Assembly (NCBI GenBank): GCA_038025085.1
Contig: CM076141.1
Location: 24,614,501 to 24,678,500, forward strand
Length of the DNA stretch: 64,000 nucleotides
DNA from: Tetragonia tetragonoides
Lineage: Eukaryota > Streptophyta > Magnoliopsida > Caryophyllales > Aizoaceae
Reading direction: 5' to 3'
Shown: positions 26,203 through 36,712 of the stretch, one piece after another
Layout: each line of letters begins with the position of its first letter
Numbering within the stretch: position 1 is the stretch's first letter
The notes under the pieces: generated by a model
The model's input: the letters and a program-made list of their open reading frames with translations, nothing else
Told to the model about the DNA's origin: nothing
Database searches by the model: none
Translations under genes and position numbers: made by a program

Positions 26203-27581
26203 ATACGAGTAGGGTGAAAGAGATTTGAGTTCTTCTGTGTTGTATATTAAGAGAAAGCATCCCAATACTTTGTTTACATTCATTAGAGTGTAAAACTACA
26301 CCTAGGATGTTTACAGTTACAAACAAGCTTCAACTCAAGCTTTTGAATGCATTTACGCGTTTTAAAAGCTCATACGAGTAGAGTGAAAGAGATTAGAGTT
26401 CTTTTGTGTTGTATATTAAGAGAAAGCATTCAAATACTTTGTTTGCATTCATTTGAGTGTGAAACTATACCTAGGATGTTTACAGTTACAAACAAGCTTC
26501 AACTCTAGCTTTTGAATGCATTTACGCGTTTTAAAAGCTCATACAGTAGGGTGAAAGAGATTTGAGTTCTTCTGTGTTGTATATTAAGAGAAAGCATCCC
26601 AATACTTTGTTTACATTCATTTGAGTGTAAAACTACACCTAGGATGTTTACAGTTACAAACAAGCTTCAACTCAAGCTTTTGAATGCATTTACGCGTTTA
26701 AAAAGCTCATACGAGTAGAGTGAAAGAGATTAGAGTTCTTTTGTGTTGTATATTAAGAGAAAGCATTCAAATACTTTGTTTGCATTCATTTGATTGTAAA
26801 ACTACAACTAGGATGTTTACAGTTACAAACAAGCTTCAACTCAAGCTTTTGAATGCATTTACGCGTTTTAAAAGCTCATACGAGTAGGGTGAAAGAGATT
26901 TGAGTTCTTTTGTGTTGTATATTAAGAGAAAGCGTCCAAATACTTTGTTTGCATTCATTTGAGTGTGAAACTATACCTAGGATGTTTACAGTTACAAACA
27001 AGCTTCAACTCAAGCTTTTGAATGCATTTACGCGTTTTAAAAGCTCATACGAGTAGGGTGAAAGAGATTTGAGTTCTTTTGTGTTGTATATTAAGAGAAA
27101 GCATCCAAATAGTTTGTTTGCAATCATTTGAGTGTGAAACTACACCTAGGATGTTTACAGTTACAAACAAGCTTCAACTCAAGCTTTTGAATGCATTTAC
27201 GCGTGTTAAAAGCTCATACGAGGGTGAAAGAGATTTGAGTTCTTTTGTGTTGTATATTAAGAGAAAGCATTCAAATACTTTGTTTGCATTCATTTGATTG
27301 TAAAACTACACCTAGGATGTTTACAGTTACAAACAAGCTTCAACTCAAGCTTTTGAATGCATTTACGCGTTTTAAAAGCTTATACGAGTAGGGTGAAAGA
27401 GATTTGAGTTCTTTTGTGTTGCATATTATGAGAAAGCATCCAAATACGTTGTTTGCATTCATTTGAGTGTGAAACAACACCTAGGATGTTTACAAGTACA
27501 AACAAGCTTCAACTCAAGCTGTATAATGAATTTACGCGTTTTAACAGCTCTTACGACTAGGGTGATAGATATTGAGTTCTT

Positions 27582-30500
27582 TTGTGTTGTATATTAAGAG
27601 AAAGCATCCAAGTACTTTGTTTGCAATCATTTGAGTGTGAAACTACACCTAGGATGTTTAGAGTTACAAACAAGCTTCAACTCAAGCTTTTGAATGCATT
27701 TACGCGTTTTAAAAGCTCATACGAGCAGGGTGAAAGAGATTTGAGTTCTTTTGTGTTGTATATTAAGAGAAAGCATCCAAATACTTTGTTTGCAATCATT
27801 TGACTGTGAAACTACACCTAGGATGTTTAGAGTTACAAACAAGCTTCAACTCAAGCTTTTGAATGCATTTACGCGTTTTAAAAGCTCATACGAGTAGGGT
27901 GAAAGAGATTTGAGTTCTTCTGTGTTGTATATTAAGAGAAAGCATCCCAATACTTTGTTTACATTCATTTGAGTGTAAAACTACACCTAGGATGTTTACA
28001 GTTACAAACAAGCTTCAACTCAAGCTTTTGAATGCATTTACGCGTTTTAAAAGCTCATACGAGTAAGGTGAAAGAGATTTGAGTTCTTTTGTGTTGTATA
28101 TTAAGAGAAAGCATCCAAATACTTTGTTTGCATTCATTTGAGTGTGAAACTATACCTAGGATGTTTACAGTTACAAACAAGCTTCAACTCAAGCTTTTGA
28201 ATGCATTTACGCGTTTTAAAAGCTCATACGAGTAGGGTGAAAGAGATTTGAGTTCTTTTGTGTTGTATATTAAGAGAAAGCATCCAAATAGTTTGTTTGC
28301 AATCATTTGAGTGTGAAACTACACCTAGGATGTTTACAGTTACAAACAAGCTTCAACTCAAGCTTTTGAATGCATTTACGCGTTTTAAAAGCTCATACGA
28401 GCAGGGTGAAAGAGATTTGAGTTCTTTTGTGTTGTATATTAAGAGAAAGCATCCAAATACTTTGTTTGCATTCATTTGAGTGTGAAACTGGACCTAGGAT
28501 GTTTACAGTTACAAACAAGCTTCAACTCAAGCTTTTGAATGCATTTACGCGTTTTAAAAGCTCATACGAGTAGGGTGAAAGAGATTTGAGTTCTTCTGTG
28601 TTGTATATTAAGAGAAAGCATCCCAATACTTTGTTTACATTCATTTGAGTGTAAAACTACACCTAGGATGTTTACAGTTACAAACAAGCTTCAACTCAAG
28701 CTTTTGAATGCATTTACGCGTTTTAAAAGCTCATACGAGTAGAGTGAAAGAGATTAGAGTTCTTTTGTGTTGTATATTAAGAGAAAGCATTCAAATACTT
28801 TGTTTGCATTCATTTGAGTGTGAAACTATACCTAGGATGTTTACAGTTACAAACAAGCTTCAACTCTAGCTTTTGAATGCATTTACGCGTTTTAAAAGCT
28901 CATACAGTAGGGTGAAAGAGATTTGAGTTCTTCTGTGTTGTATATTAAGAGAAAGCATCCCAATACTTTGTTTACATTCATTTGAGTGTAAAACTACACC
29001 TAGGATGTTTACAGTTACAAACAAGCTTCAACTCAAGCTTTTGAATGCATTTACGCGTTTAAAAAGCTCATACGAGTAGAGTGAAAGAGATTTGAGTTCT
29101 TTTGTGTTGTATATTAAGAGAACGCATCCAAATACTTTGTTTGCATTCATTTGAGTGTGAAAATATACCTAGGATGATTACAGTTACAAACAAGCTTCAA
29201 CTCAAGCTTTTGAATGCATTTACGCGTTTTAAAAGCTCATACGAGTAGGGTGATAGAGATTTGAGTTCTTTTGTGTTGTATATTAAGAGAAAGCATCCAA
29301 ATACGTTGTTTGCATTCATTTGAGTGTGAAACTACACCTAGGATGTTTACAAGTACAAACAAGCTTCAACTCAAGCTGTATAATGAATTTACGCGTTTTA
29401 ACAGCTCTTACGACTAGGGTGATAGATATTGAGTTCTTTTGTGTTGTATATTAAGAGAAAGCATCCAAGTACTTTGTTTGCAATCATTTGAGTGTGAAAC
29501 TACACCTAGGATGTTTACAGTTACAAACAAGCTTCAACTCAAGCTTTTGAATGCATTTACGCGTTTTAAAAGCTCATACGAGCAGGGTGAAAGAGATTTG
29601 AGTTCTTTTGTGTTGTATATTAAGAGAAAGCATCCAAATACTTTGTTTGCAATCATTTGACTGTGAAACTACACCTAGGATGTTTAGAGTTACAAACAAG
29701 CTTCAACTCAAGCTTTTGAATGCATTTACGCGTTTTAAAAGCTCATACGAGTAGGGTGAAAGAGATTTGAGTTCTTCTGTGTTGTATATTAAGAGAAAGC
29801 ATCCCAATACTTTGTTTACATTCATTTGAGTGTAAAACTACACCTAGGATGTTTACAGTTACAAACAAGCTTCAACTCAAGCTTTTGAATGCATTTACGC
29901 GTTTTAAAAGCTCATACGAGTAGGGTGAAAGAGATTTGAGTTCTTTTGTGTTGTATATTAAGAGAAAGCATCCAAATACTTTGTTTGCATTCATTTGAGT
30001 GTGAAACTATACCTAGGATGTTTACAGTTACAAACAAGCTTCAACTCAAGCTTTTGAATGCATTTACGCGTTTTAAAAGCTCATACGAGTAGGGTGAAAG
30101 AGATTTGAGTTCTTTTGTGTTGTATATTAAGAGAAAGCATCCAAATAGTTTGTTTGCAATCATTTGAGTGTGAAACTACACCTAGGATGTTTACAGTTAC
30201 AAACAAGCTTCAACTCAAGCTTTTGAATGCATTTACGCGTTTTAAAAGCTCATACGAGCAGGGTGAAAGAGATTTGAGTTCTTTTGTGTTGTATATTAAG
30301 AGAAAGCATCCAAATACTTTGTTTGCATTCATTTGAGTGTGAAACTGGACCTAGGATGTTTACAGTTACAAACAAGCTTCAACTCAAGCTTTTGAATGCA
30401 TTTACGCGTTTTAAAAGCTCATACGAGTAGGGTGAAAGAGATTTGAGTTCTTCTGTGTTGTATATTAAGAGAAAGCATCCCAATACTTTGTTTACATTCA

Positions 30501-31500
30501 TTTGAGTGTAAAACTACACCTAGGATGTTTACAGTTACAAACAAGCTTCAACTCAAGCTTTTGAATGCATTTACGCGTTTTAAAAGCTCATACGAGTAGA
30601 GTGAAAGAGATTAGAGTTCTTTTGTGTTGTATATTAAGAGAAAGCATTCAAATACTTTGTTTGCATTCATTTGAGTGTGAAACTATACCTAGGATGTTTA
30701 CAGTTACAAACAAGCTTCAACTCTAGCTTTTGAATGCATTTACGCGTTTTAAAAGCTCATACAGTAGGGTGAAAGAGATTTGAGTTCTTCTGTGTTGTAT
30801 ATTAAGAGAAAGCATCCCAATACTTTGTTTACATTCATTTGAGTGTAAAACTACACCTAGGATGTTTACAGTTACAAACAAGCTTCAACTCAAGCTTTTG
30901 AATGCATTTACGCGTTTAAAAAGCTCATACGAGTAGAGTGAAAGAGATTTGAGTTCTTTTGTGTTGTATATTAAGAGAACGCATCCAAATACTTTGTTTG
31001 CATTCATTTGAGTGTGAAAATATACCTAGGATGATTACAGTTACAAACAAGCTTCAACTCAAGCTTTTGAATGCATTTACGCGTTTTAAAAGCTCATACG
31101 AGTAGGGTGATAGAGATTTGAGTTCTTTTGTGTTGTATATTAAGAGAAAGCATCCAAATACGTTGTTTGCATTCATTTGAGTGTGAAACTACACCTAGGA
31201 TGTTTACAAGTACAAACAAGCTTCAACTCAAGCTGTATAATGAATTTACGCGTTTTAACAGCTCTTACGACTAGGGTGATAGATATTGAGTTCTTTTGTG
31301 TTGTATATTAAGAGAAAGCATCCAAGTACTTTGTTTGCAATCATTTGAGTGTGAAACTACACCTAGGATGTTTACAGTTACAAACAAGCTTCAACTCAAG
31401 CTTTTGAATGCATTTACGCGTTTTAAAAGCTCATACGAGCAGGGTGAAAGAGATTTGAGTTCTTTTGTGTTGTATATTAAGAGAAAGCATCCAAATACTT
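27582..31500 (+). repeat. 11-monomer higher-order repeat, 1857 bp
   Basis: Private landmarks recur at exactly 1857 bp: 27,582, 29,439 and 31,296 (TCCAAGTACTTTG monomer), and 28,258 and 30,115 (CCAAATAGTTTG monomer). Each unit has the same order: AAGCTGTATAATGAATTTACGCG type 2 monomer, CAAGTACTTTG, GAGCAGGGTG, type 3, CAAATAGTTTG, GAAACTGGACC, GATTAGAG, CATACAGTAGGG, then GAGAACGCATCC with AGGATGATTACAG. There are two complete units and a third that stops matching at about 31,500. 1857 is 11 x 169 less 2 bp. Differences between units are few, such as GTTTAGAG against GTTTACAG at about 27,658, so the amplification is recent. Confidence 0.9.
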
Positions 31501-32990
31501 TGTTTACATTCATTTGAGTGTAAAACTACACCTAGGATGTTTACAGTTACAAACAAGCTTCAACTCAAGCTTTTGAATGCATTTACGCGTTTTAAAAGCT
31601 CATACGAGTAGGGTGAAAGAGATTTGAGTTCTTTTGTGTTGTATATTGAGAGAAAGCATCCAAATACTTTGTTTGCCTTCATTTAAGTGTAAAACTACAC
31701 CTAGGATGTTTACAGTTACAAACAAGCTTCAACTCAAGCTTTTGAATGCATTTACGGTTTTAAAAGCTCATACGAGTAGGGTGAAAGAGATTTGAGTTCT
31801 TTTGTGTTGTATATTAAGAGAAAGCATCCAAATACTTTGTTTGCATTCATTTGAGTGTGAAACTATACCTAGGATATTTACAGTTACAAACAAGCTTCAA
31901 CTCAAGCTTTTGAATGCATTTACGCGTTTTAAAAGCTCATACGAGTAGGGTGAAAGAGATTTGAGTTCTTTTGTGTTGTATAGTAAGAAAAAGCATCCAA
32001 ATACGTTGTTTGCATTCATTTGAGTGTGAAACTACACCTAGGATGTTTACAAGTACAAACAAGCTTCAACTCAAGCTGTTGAATGAATTTACGCGTCTTA
32101 ACAGCTCTTACGACTAGGATGATAGAAAATGAGTTCTTTTGTGTTGTATATTAAGAGAAAGCATCCAAATACTTTGTTTGCAATCATTTGACTGTGAAAC
32201 TACACCTAGGATGTTTAGAGTTACAAACAAGCTTCAACTCAAGCTTTTGAATGCATTTACGCGTTTTAAAAGCTCATACGAGTAGGGTGAAAGAGATTTG
32301 AGTTCTTTTGTGTTGTATATTGAGAGAAAGCATCCAAATACTTTGTTTGCATTCATTTAAGTGTAAAACTACAACTAGGATGTTTACAGTTACAAACAAG
32401 CTTCAACTCAAGCTTTTGAATGCATTTACGCGTTTTAAAAGCTCATACGAGTAGGGTGAAAGAGATTTGAGTTCTTTTGTGTTGTATATTAAGAGAAAGC
32501 GTCCAAATACTTTGTTTGCATTCATTTGAGTGTGAAACTATACCTAGGATGTTTACAGTTACAAACAAGCTTCAACTCAAGCTTTTGAATGCATTTACGC
32601 GTTTTAAAAGCTCATACGAGTAGGGTGAAAGAGATTTGAGTTCTTTTGTGTTGTATATTATGAGAAAGCATCCAAATACGTTGTTTGCATTCATTTGAGT
32701 GTGAAACTACACCTAGGATGTTTACAAGTACAAACAAGCTTCAACTCAAGCTGTATAATGAATTTACGCGTTTTAACAGCTCTTACGACTAGGGTGATAG
32801 ATATTGAGTTCTTTTGTGTTGTATATTAAGAGAAAGCATCCAAATACTTTGTTTGCAATCATTTGATTGTGAAACTACACCTAGGATGTTTACAGTTACA
32901 AACAAGCTTCAACTCAAGCTTTTGAATGCATTTACGCGTTTTAAAAGCTCATAGGAGCAGGGTGAAAGAGATTTGAGTTCTTTTGTGTTG

Positions 32991-32995
32991 TATAT
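32991..32995. other. Target site duplication, left copy
   Basis: TATAT directly precedes the LTR and is repeated directly after the element at 36,708-36,712. The uninterrupted satellite reads GTTGTATATTAAGAG at this point, so removing the element and one TATAT restores a perfect monomer. A 5-bp duplication is the usual signature of LTR retrotransposon integrase. Confidence 0.93.
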
Positions 32996-33948
32996 TGATG
33001 CGTTAGCAAATCTGAAGGTTTTAGCTCGTTTTCGAACAAATGGGTATTTTGATAATATTTTGTTTGTTTTGCGATTATAAAGATTGAAAACGAAGTAAAT
33101 GAAATGAAAAATAAGAAGAGGGAGGATAGATAGCACCACCACCAAGACTATAAAGGATTTAACCACCAAGTCAAGGCTAAAGGATACTACTTGTTTCACC
33201 AAATATTCCTAAGGACACTATAAAGAACAACAAGGTTTGTAAGCAAAAGGCAGCAGCAATTTCATATTTTCATTCATCATCTAGTACCTTTTACATCAGC
33301 TGTTCTTACATATTTATAGGGGTCACAAATGTGCCCTAATAACCTAAGAATACTCTAGAAAGGGTGAGTTGTCCAAGAGTAGTGCCCAAGCAAAATGAAA
33401 CTTCAGTATTTTGCCAAGAAATGAGCCAAATATGTGCAGTACAATTTGGAGCGCATTTCCTTCCGTTTTGGACCACTTGACAGCTGTTACTTGTCCTTGC
33501 ACAAGGACAAACGTGGGTGAGCTGTAAGAGGAGCCTCAAGCTCCATCCTTATCCATCCCCTGTGCTTTTAGACTCTCCTCATTCAGTAGCTACTTAGGGA
33601 ATTCAAAATGCAATTAAAACTTCCTAATTAACTAATTACATGCAACATAATTAAGCTACTTAAGTACGAACATGTGTACGAACATTTGTACGGACAAAAA
33701 CCAAGTTAATCAACTAATCATGATAATTAAGCTAATTGCAAGGTTATTTGTGTACGGACATGTGCACTACATGTTGTACGGACAAAAACCAGGTTTTATG
33801 CCATAGAAACGACATTAATGCCCCTAGGACCATTAATGAAGCCACCATGTACTAAAAGAGTGCCTTAGGACATGATAATATCATTAATCGACCAAGAACA
33901 GATTGCATGGCACTTAAGTGAAGAGAGGAGCTTGATGCCAACGCATCA
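32996..33948 (-). repeat. 3' LTR (953 bp)
   Basis: It begins on the + strand with TGATGCGTTAGC and ends with GCCAACGCATCA, so the LTR termini form an 11-of-12 bp inverted repeat around the usual TG/CA ends. It aligns over its whole length with 35,756-36,707. I count 11 substitutions and one extra A in the run near 33,039. A CTATAAATA box on the - strand at 33,311-33,320 is shared by both LTRs. It ends directly against the internal 3' tail. Confidence 0.95.
33664..33795 (-). repeat. 12-bp periodic motif repeat in U3 (3' LTR)
   Basis: GTACGAAC/GTACGGAC occurs at 33,664, 33,676, 33,688, 33,752 and 33,776, with a degenerate copy at 33,764, giving two triads at 12-bp spacing. Each triad is followed by AAAAACCA. 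The two triads are themselves direct repeats 88 bp apart. The 5' LTR holds the same structure (36,423 and 36,511). The position is in U3, upstream of the TATA-like box on the - strand, which fits an enhancer-type repeat; that function is inference. Confidence 0.72.
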
Positions 33949-33975
33949 TACACCCGGTGTTGTTTAGGACTTGCC
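33949..33975 (-). other. Position of the polypurine tract (atypical)
   Basis: Plus-strand priming of an LTR element needs a purine-rich tract directly upstream of the 3' LTR. On the - strand the sequence here reads CAACACCGGGTGTA just before the LTR, preceded by GGCAAGTCC. It is not a clear purine run, so the tract is either degenerate or unusual in this element. Located by position, not by a convincing motif. Confidence 0.4.
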
Positions 33976-34474
33976 CTCAAGTCCTGGAAGTAGAAAGCTT
34001 TCCAATTAAGCTCAATGATGTAGGTGCTGAACTTTCCACCCCGAATACGGCCTCTAATCCAAGCCCCAATTGATCTCGTGACATCTTTACAATGTTGCTG
34101 CATTTGTACCTTAAAGAACAGTGGCACGATTGTACCAATCCCTACTCTAGGGAAATTCGTATAATCTGCCACATCAAACTTTTGCCACTTGAATACATCC
34201 TCAAACAAGATGAAATGAGATGAAAAGGTCAAGGAACTTGTTGGCAATCTTGTCTGTATGCTTCTGTAATTTGCTCCTTGTGCAGCTTGCACGATATCGT
34301 CACAAATGACAGTTTCTTCACCATGGGTTTGTAACTCTTCCACAATGATTGCTGAATCAAGAACATTGCTCGGGTCGTCTTTTTGTTCTTCTTTAAACAA
34401 AGTGGGTTCTTGAAATTCTTCACCAATCATTTGCCATTCCTCTAGGCTCACAATTATGGGAGCTGCATTTTCAG
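33949..34474 (-). other. 3' internal tail of the retrotransposon, pol-less
   Basis: Between the end of the gag similarity and the 3' LTR lie about 525 bp. One - strand frame stays open across it and into the LTR, with acidic stretches (EEFQEP, FKEEQKDD) followed by a basic/aromatic part (RSIGAWIRGRIRGGKF). I see no CCHC zinc knuckle, no aspartic protease DTG/DSG, no YxDD of reverse transcriptase and no integrase HHCC or DDE signature. The region probably joins what remained after loss of the gag C-terminus and all of pol to the 3' part of the parent element. The open frame has no ATG of its own before the gag frameshift, so I do not call it a gene. Confidence 0.6.
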
Positions 34475-34831
34475 TAGCTTTCACACTAGCTACATGCTCA
34501 AGGTTGTGTTGAGTGTAAAAAGCTCGTGACGTGAACTTTGGCACAAACTTTCAAATGAGCTCTTACGCATCTCACTCCATCTTTGGATTTTTCCCTTTCC
34601 AATCCTTCTTCTTCTGATTTCTAAGAGTTCCCACCAAATCAAAGCATCGCAATCAAAAGAACTCGTCACAAGTTCTATTTTCTTGCGATTAGAAAACTCC
34701 AAGACTTTAAACCATTCGTCCACCGTCTCAAGCCACGTATAAAAATCTTCAGAATAGAGGAACCCACCAAATTTAGGAAAGTCTATCTCTAAGTCATCAT
34801 CATTATACTTGGTATCATAAAGACGAGGCAT
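34475..34831 (-). pseudogene. gag: Retrotransposon gag fragment, frameshifted
   Basis: An ATG at 34,831 opens a frame with the N-terminal part of a plant Ty3/gypsy gag (capsid-like) domain: FPKFGG at residues 18-23, FYTWL at 30-34, WFKVLEF at 40-46, a KKIELV helix at 50-55, LIWWE at 64-68 and a basic RRRR stretch at 73-76, then WSEM at 85-88. After about residue 90 (near 34,562) the family similarity moves to another - strand frame, which reads KFVPKFTSRAFYTQHNLEHV. One TGA also lies in that frame just upstream of KFVPKF. So the gene has at least a frameshift and a stop. The rest of gag, including any zinc knuckle, is absent. Gag normally forms the virus-like particle that packages the element RNA; this copy should make only a short N-terminal fragment. 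Confidence 0.82.
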
Positions 34832-35741
34832 TTTGTGGAGTTAGGTTGTGTTTGAGTTCGGATGGTGTTTGGGCTGTTTTTGGGTTCTTTGTGGACTTTG
34901 TGTTGTGGAATGACGGGATAAGACAATCAAATGCAATGAATACTCAAAACTATCCAATGATTCAACACCCAATTCCAGTTTCAACAAAGATCCATAAGAG
35001 AACAAACGCCAATTGCAACAGCTCAACTTCAAACACAACAATTCCAAATTTTGCACGTACACGAACAGCTCAACAAATCTCAAAATTTCTTACATACAAG
35101 GGTGACAAAACCCGAAATCTACCAAGATAATTTGTAATATAAGGTATTAGGAGGCTATAGGAGTAAGAAAGACATAAACTTAATCTCTAGATCTTGAGAT
35201 ATGAGCAAAATGCAAACATGACTCCTGTTCGCAACCCAGCAGGACCAACAAAATGTTTGAGCACCAATGAAGGCCAAAGACTCAACCTTTTAACTTCAAA
35301 CCACTTGGATAACAAAGATATAACCCCAAATAAGATAACCAGGTATAAATCCCACAAGACTCACCACAACGTTGCAGAATAAATTCAGAACAAACAAGCA
35401 ATGCAACAAATAAGATCCCAGTTCACGCTCAGCATATTTAGCAACTTCTCACAATAAACTGCTCCAACCCACAATGATTTAAGCAAAACCACCAAGATAT
35501 TCCAAAAGATAAATATCTAAGGAACTCAGAAAAGTATCAAAGTTGACACCTTTACCTTTTGAAGCGCCTCCAAAAACCAAGATCCTCAGCTTGGTCCAAT
35601 CGCACATCCAGCAGGAGTCACCGAGGGAAAATGCTTACTTGAGTACCCAAATCTCAACCTTTTTCCTTGAAACCAAAACCAGGTGAAAGATGACTCTTCA
35701 ATGAAGAAAAACCTCTGAATTAACGAGCTAAGAAAACCAAA
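34832..35741 (-). other. Untranslated leader of the retrotransposon
   Basis: About 0.9 kb between the primer binding site and the gag start. Short open frames exist on both strands (for example 34,846-35,130 and 35,194-35,382 on +, 34,841-35,083 on -), but none shows a protein motif and none fits the direction and position of a retroelement gene. Long gag leaders are usual in plant LTR elements and carry packaging and dimerisation signals, which I cannot identify here. Confidence 0.7.
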
Positions 35742-35753
35742 GCTCTGATACCA
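35742..35753 (-). other. Primer binding site, initiator tRNA-Met
   Basis: On the - strand the 12 bases TGGTATCAGAGC, complementary to the 3' end of plant initiator methionine tRNA, lie 2 bp inside the 5' LTR end. This is the commonest priming site of plant LTR retrotransposons and fixes the direction of the element as right to left. Confidence 0.95.
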
Positions 35754-35755
35754 AC

Positions 35756-36707
35756 TGATGCGTTAGCAAATCTGAAGGTTTTAGCTCGTTTTCGAACAAT
35801 GGGTATTTTGATAATATTTTGTTTGTTTTGCGATTATAAAGATTGAAAACGAAGTAAATGAAATGAAAAATAAGAAGAGGGAGGATAGATAGCACCACCA
35901 CCAAGACTATAAAGGATTTAACCACCAAGTCAAGGCTAAAGGATACTACTTGTTTCACCAAATATCCCTAAGGACACTATAAAGAACAACAAGGTTTGTA
36001 AGCAAAAGGCAGCAGCCATTTCATATTTTCATTCATCATCAAGTACCTTTTACATCAGCTGTTCTTACATATTTATAGGGGTCACAAATGTGCCCTAATA
36101 ACCTAAGAATACTCTAGAAAGGGTGAGTTGTCAAAGAGTAGTGCCCAAGCAAAATGAAACTTCAGTATTTTGCCAAGAAATGAGCCAAATACGTGCAGTA
36201 CAATTTGGAGCGCATTTCCTTCCGTTTTGGACCACTTGACAGCTGTTACTTGTCCTTGCACAAGGACAAACGTGGGTGAGCTGTAAGAGGAGCCTCAAGC
36301 TCCATCCTTATCCATCCCCTGTGCTTTTAGACTCCCCTCATTCAGTAGCTACTTAGGGAATTCAAAATGCAATTAAAACTTCCTAATTAACTAATTACAT
36401 GCAACATAATTAAGCTACTTATGTACGAACATGTGTACGAACATTTGTACGGATAAAAACCAAGTTAATCAACTAATCATGATAATTAAGCTAATTGCAA
36501 GGTTATTTGTGTACGGACATATGCACTACATGTTGTACGGACAAAAACCAGGTTTTATGCCATAGAAAGGACATTAATGCCCCTAGGACCATTAATGAAG
36601 CCACCATGTACTAAAACAGTGCCTTAGGACATGATAATATCATTAATCGACCAAGAACAGATTGCATGGCACTTAAGTGAAGAGAGGAGCTTGATGCCAA
36701 CGCATCA
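35756..36707 (-). repeat. 5' LTR (952 bp)
   Basis: This is the direct copy of 32,996-33,948, about 98.8% identical by my count. It borders the primer binding site, so on the - strand it is the promoter-bearing LTR. U3 holds the GTACG(A/G)AC repeats (36,423-36,553), and a TATA-like box follows at 36,070-36,079. Its outer end abuts the TATAT target duplication. A hydrophobic open frame of about 77-97 codons reads through the R-U5 part of both LTRs. It is partly continuous with satellite or PBS sequence, and I treat it as chance. Confidence 0.95.
36070..36079 (-). promoter_or_regulatory. Candidate TATA box of the 5' LTR
   Basis: The - strand reads CCTATAAATA, a good match to the plant TATA consensus, preserved in both LTRs (also 33,311-33,320). 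If used, transcription would start about 30 bp further on (near 36,040), leaving roughly 285 bp of R-U5 before the primer binding site, a plausible size. Prediction from motif and position only. Confidence 0.6.
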
Positions 36708-36712
36708 TATAT
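36708..36712. other. Target site duplication, right copy
   Basis: TATAT directly after the LTR end GCATCA, matching 32,991-32,995. It is followed by TAAGAGAAAGC, the expected continuation of the interrupted monomer. Confidence 0.93.

Larger units (their letters stand above)
26197..32995 (+). repeat. 169-bp satellite array, block C (+ orientation)
   Basis: About 40 monomers in the same orientation and with the same variant types as block A. Shared arrangements include the type 3 monomer followed by GAGTAGAGTGAAAGAGATTAGAG and the CATACAGTAGGG monomer, seen also near 9.8-10.2 kb. A short GAGGGTGAAAG variant (3 bp lost) occurs near 27,220. The block runs into the retrotransposon at 32,996 and continues in the same phase at 36,708. 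Its similarity to block A rather than block B supports A and C once being parts of one array. Confidence 0.96.
32996..36707 (-). mobile_element. Non-autonomous LTR retrotransposon, Ty3/gypsy-like
   Basis: A complete insertion of 3712 bp with two LTRs in direct orientation, TG...CA ends, a 5-bp target duplication (TATAT) and a primer binding site for initiator tRNA-Met next to the right LTR. That places the 5' LTR on the right and transcription on the - strand. The internal part is only 1807 bp: an untranslated leader of about 0.9 kb, a broken gag fragment and a 3' tail. No protease, reverse transcriptase, RNase H or integrase reading frame is seen, so it could have moved only with enzymes from a relative. 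The Ty3/gypsy assignment comes from the gag motif layout and is inference, since pol is absent. The LTRs differ by 11 substitutions and one indel, so the insertion is young. It lies within and is later than the satellite array. Confidence 0.95.

Noticed and set aside
14005..26204. Open frames of 73-104 codons on the - strand of block B
   Set aside because: They are the same satellite frames read in the inverted array. The 104-codon ones arise where a 1-bp loss (TATTTGATGC instead of TATTTGGATGC) joins two monomer frames.
13653..26238. A 44-bp direct duplication flanking block B (13,653-13,696 and 26,195-26,238) as a target-site duplication of an inserted 12.5 kb element
   Set aside because: The two flanks do share 44 bp, but every monomer contains this sequence, and the near-perfect phase restored by flipping block B in place explains the layout more simply as an inversion. 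Block B has no terminal mobile-element features.
32909..33202. 97-codon hydrophobic frame (two apparent membrane stretches) at the satellite/LTR boundary, with a copy at 35,728-35,961
   Set aside because: It lies in the R-U5 part of each LTR, with different ends because it runs into satellite on one side and the primer binding site on the other. The 1-bp LTR indel breaks its frame between copies. Hydrophobicity comes from T-rich sequence.
33852..34544. 230-codon - strand frame as an independent gene
   Set aside because: It has no ATG; the frame opens at GTG inside gag similarity (PKFTSRAFYTQHNLEHV) and runs through the 3' tail into the LTR. It is the shifted continuation of the gag fragment plus non-coding tail.
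34846..35382. Two + strand frames of 94 and 62 codons in the retrotransposon interior
   Set aside because: They are antisense to the element leader, show no motif, and are of low complexity (Asn/Thr-rich). Probably chance.
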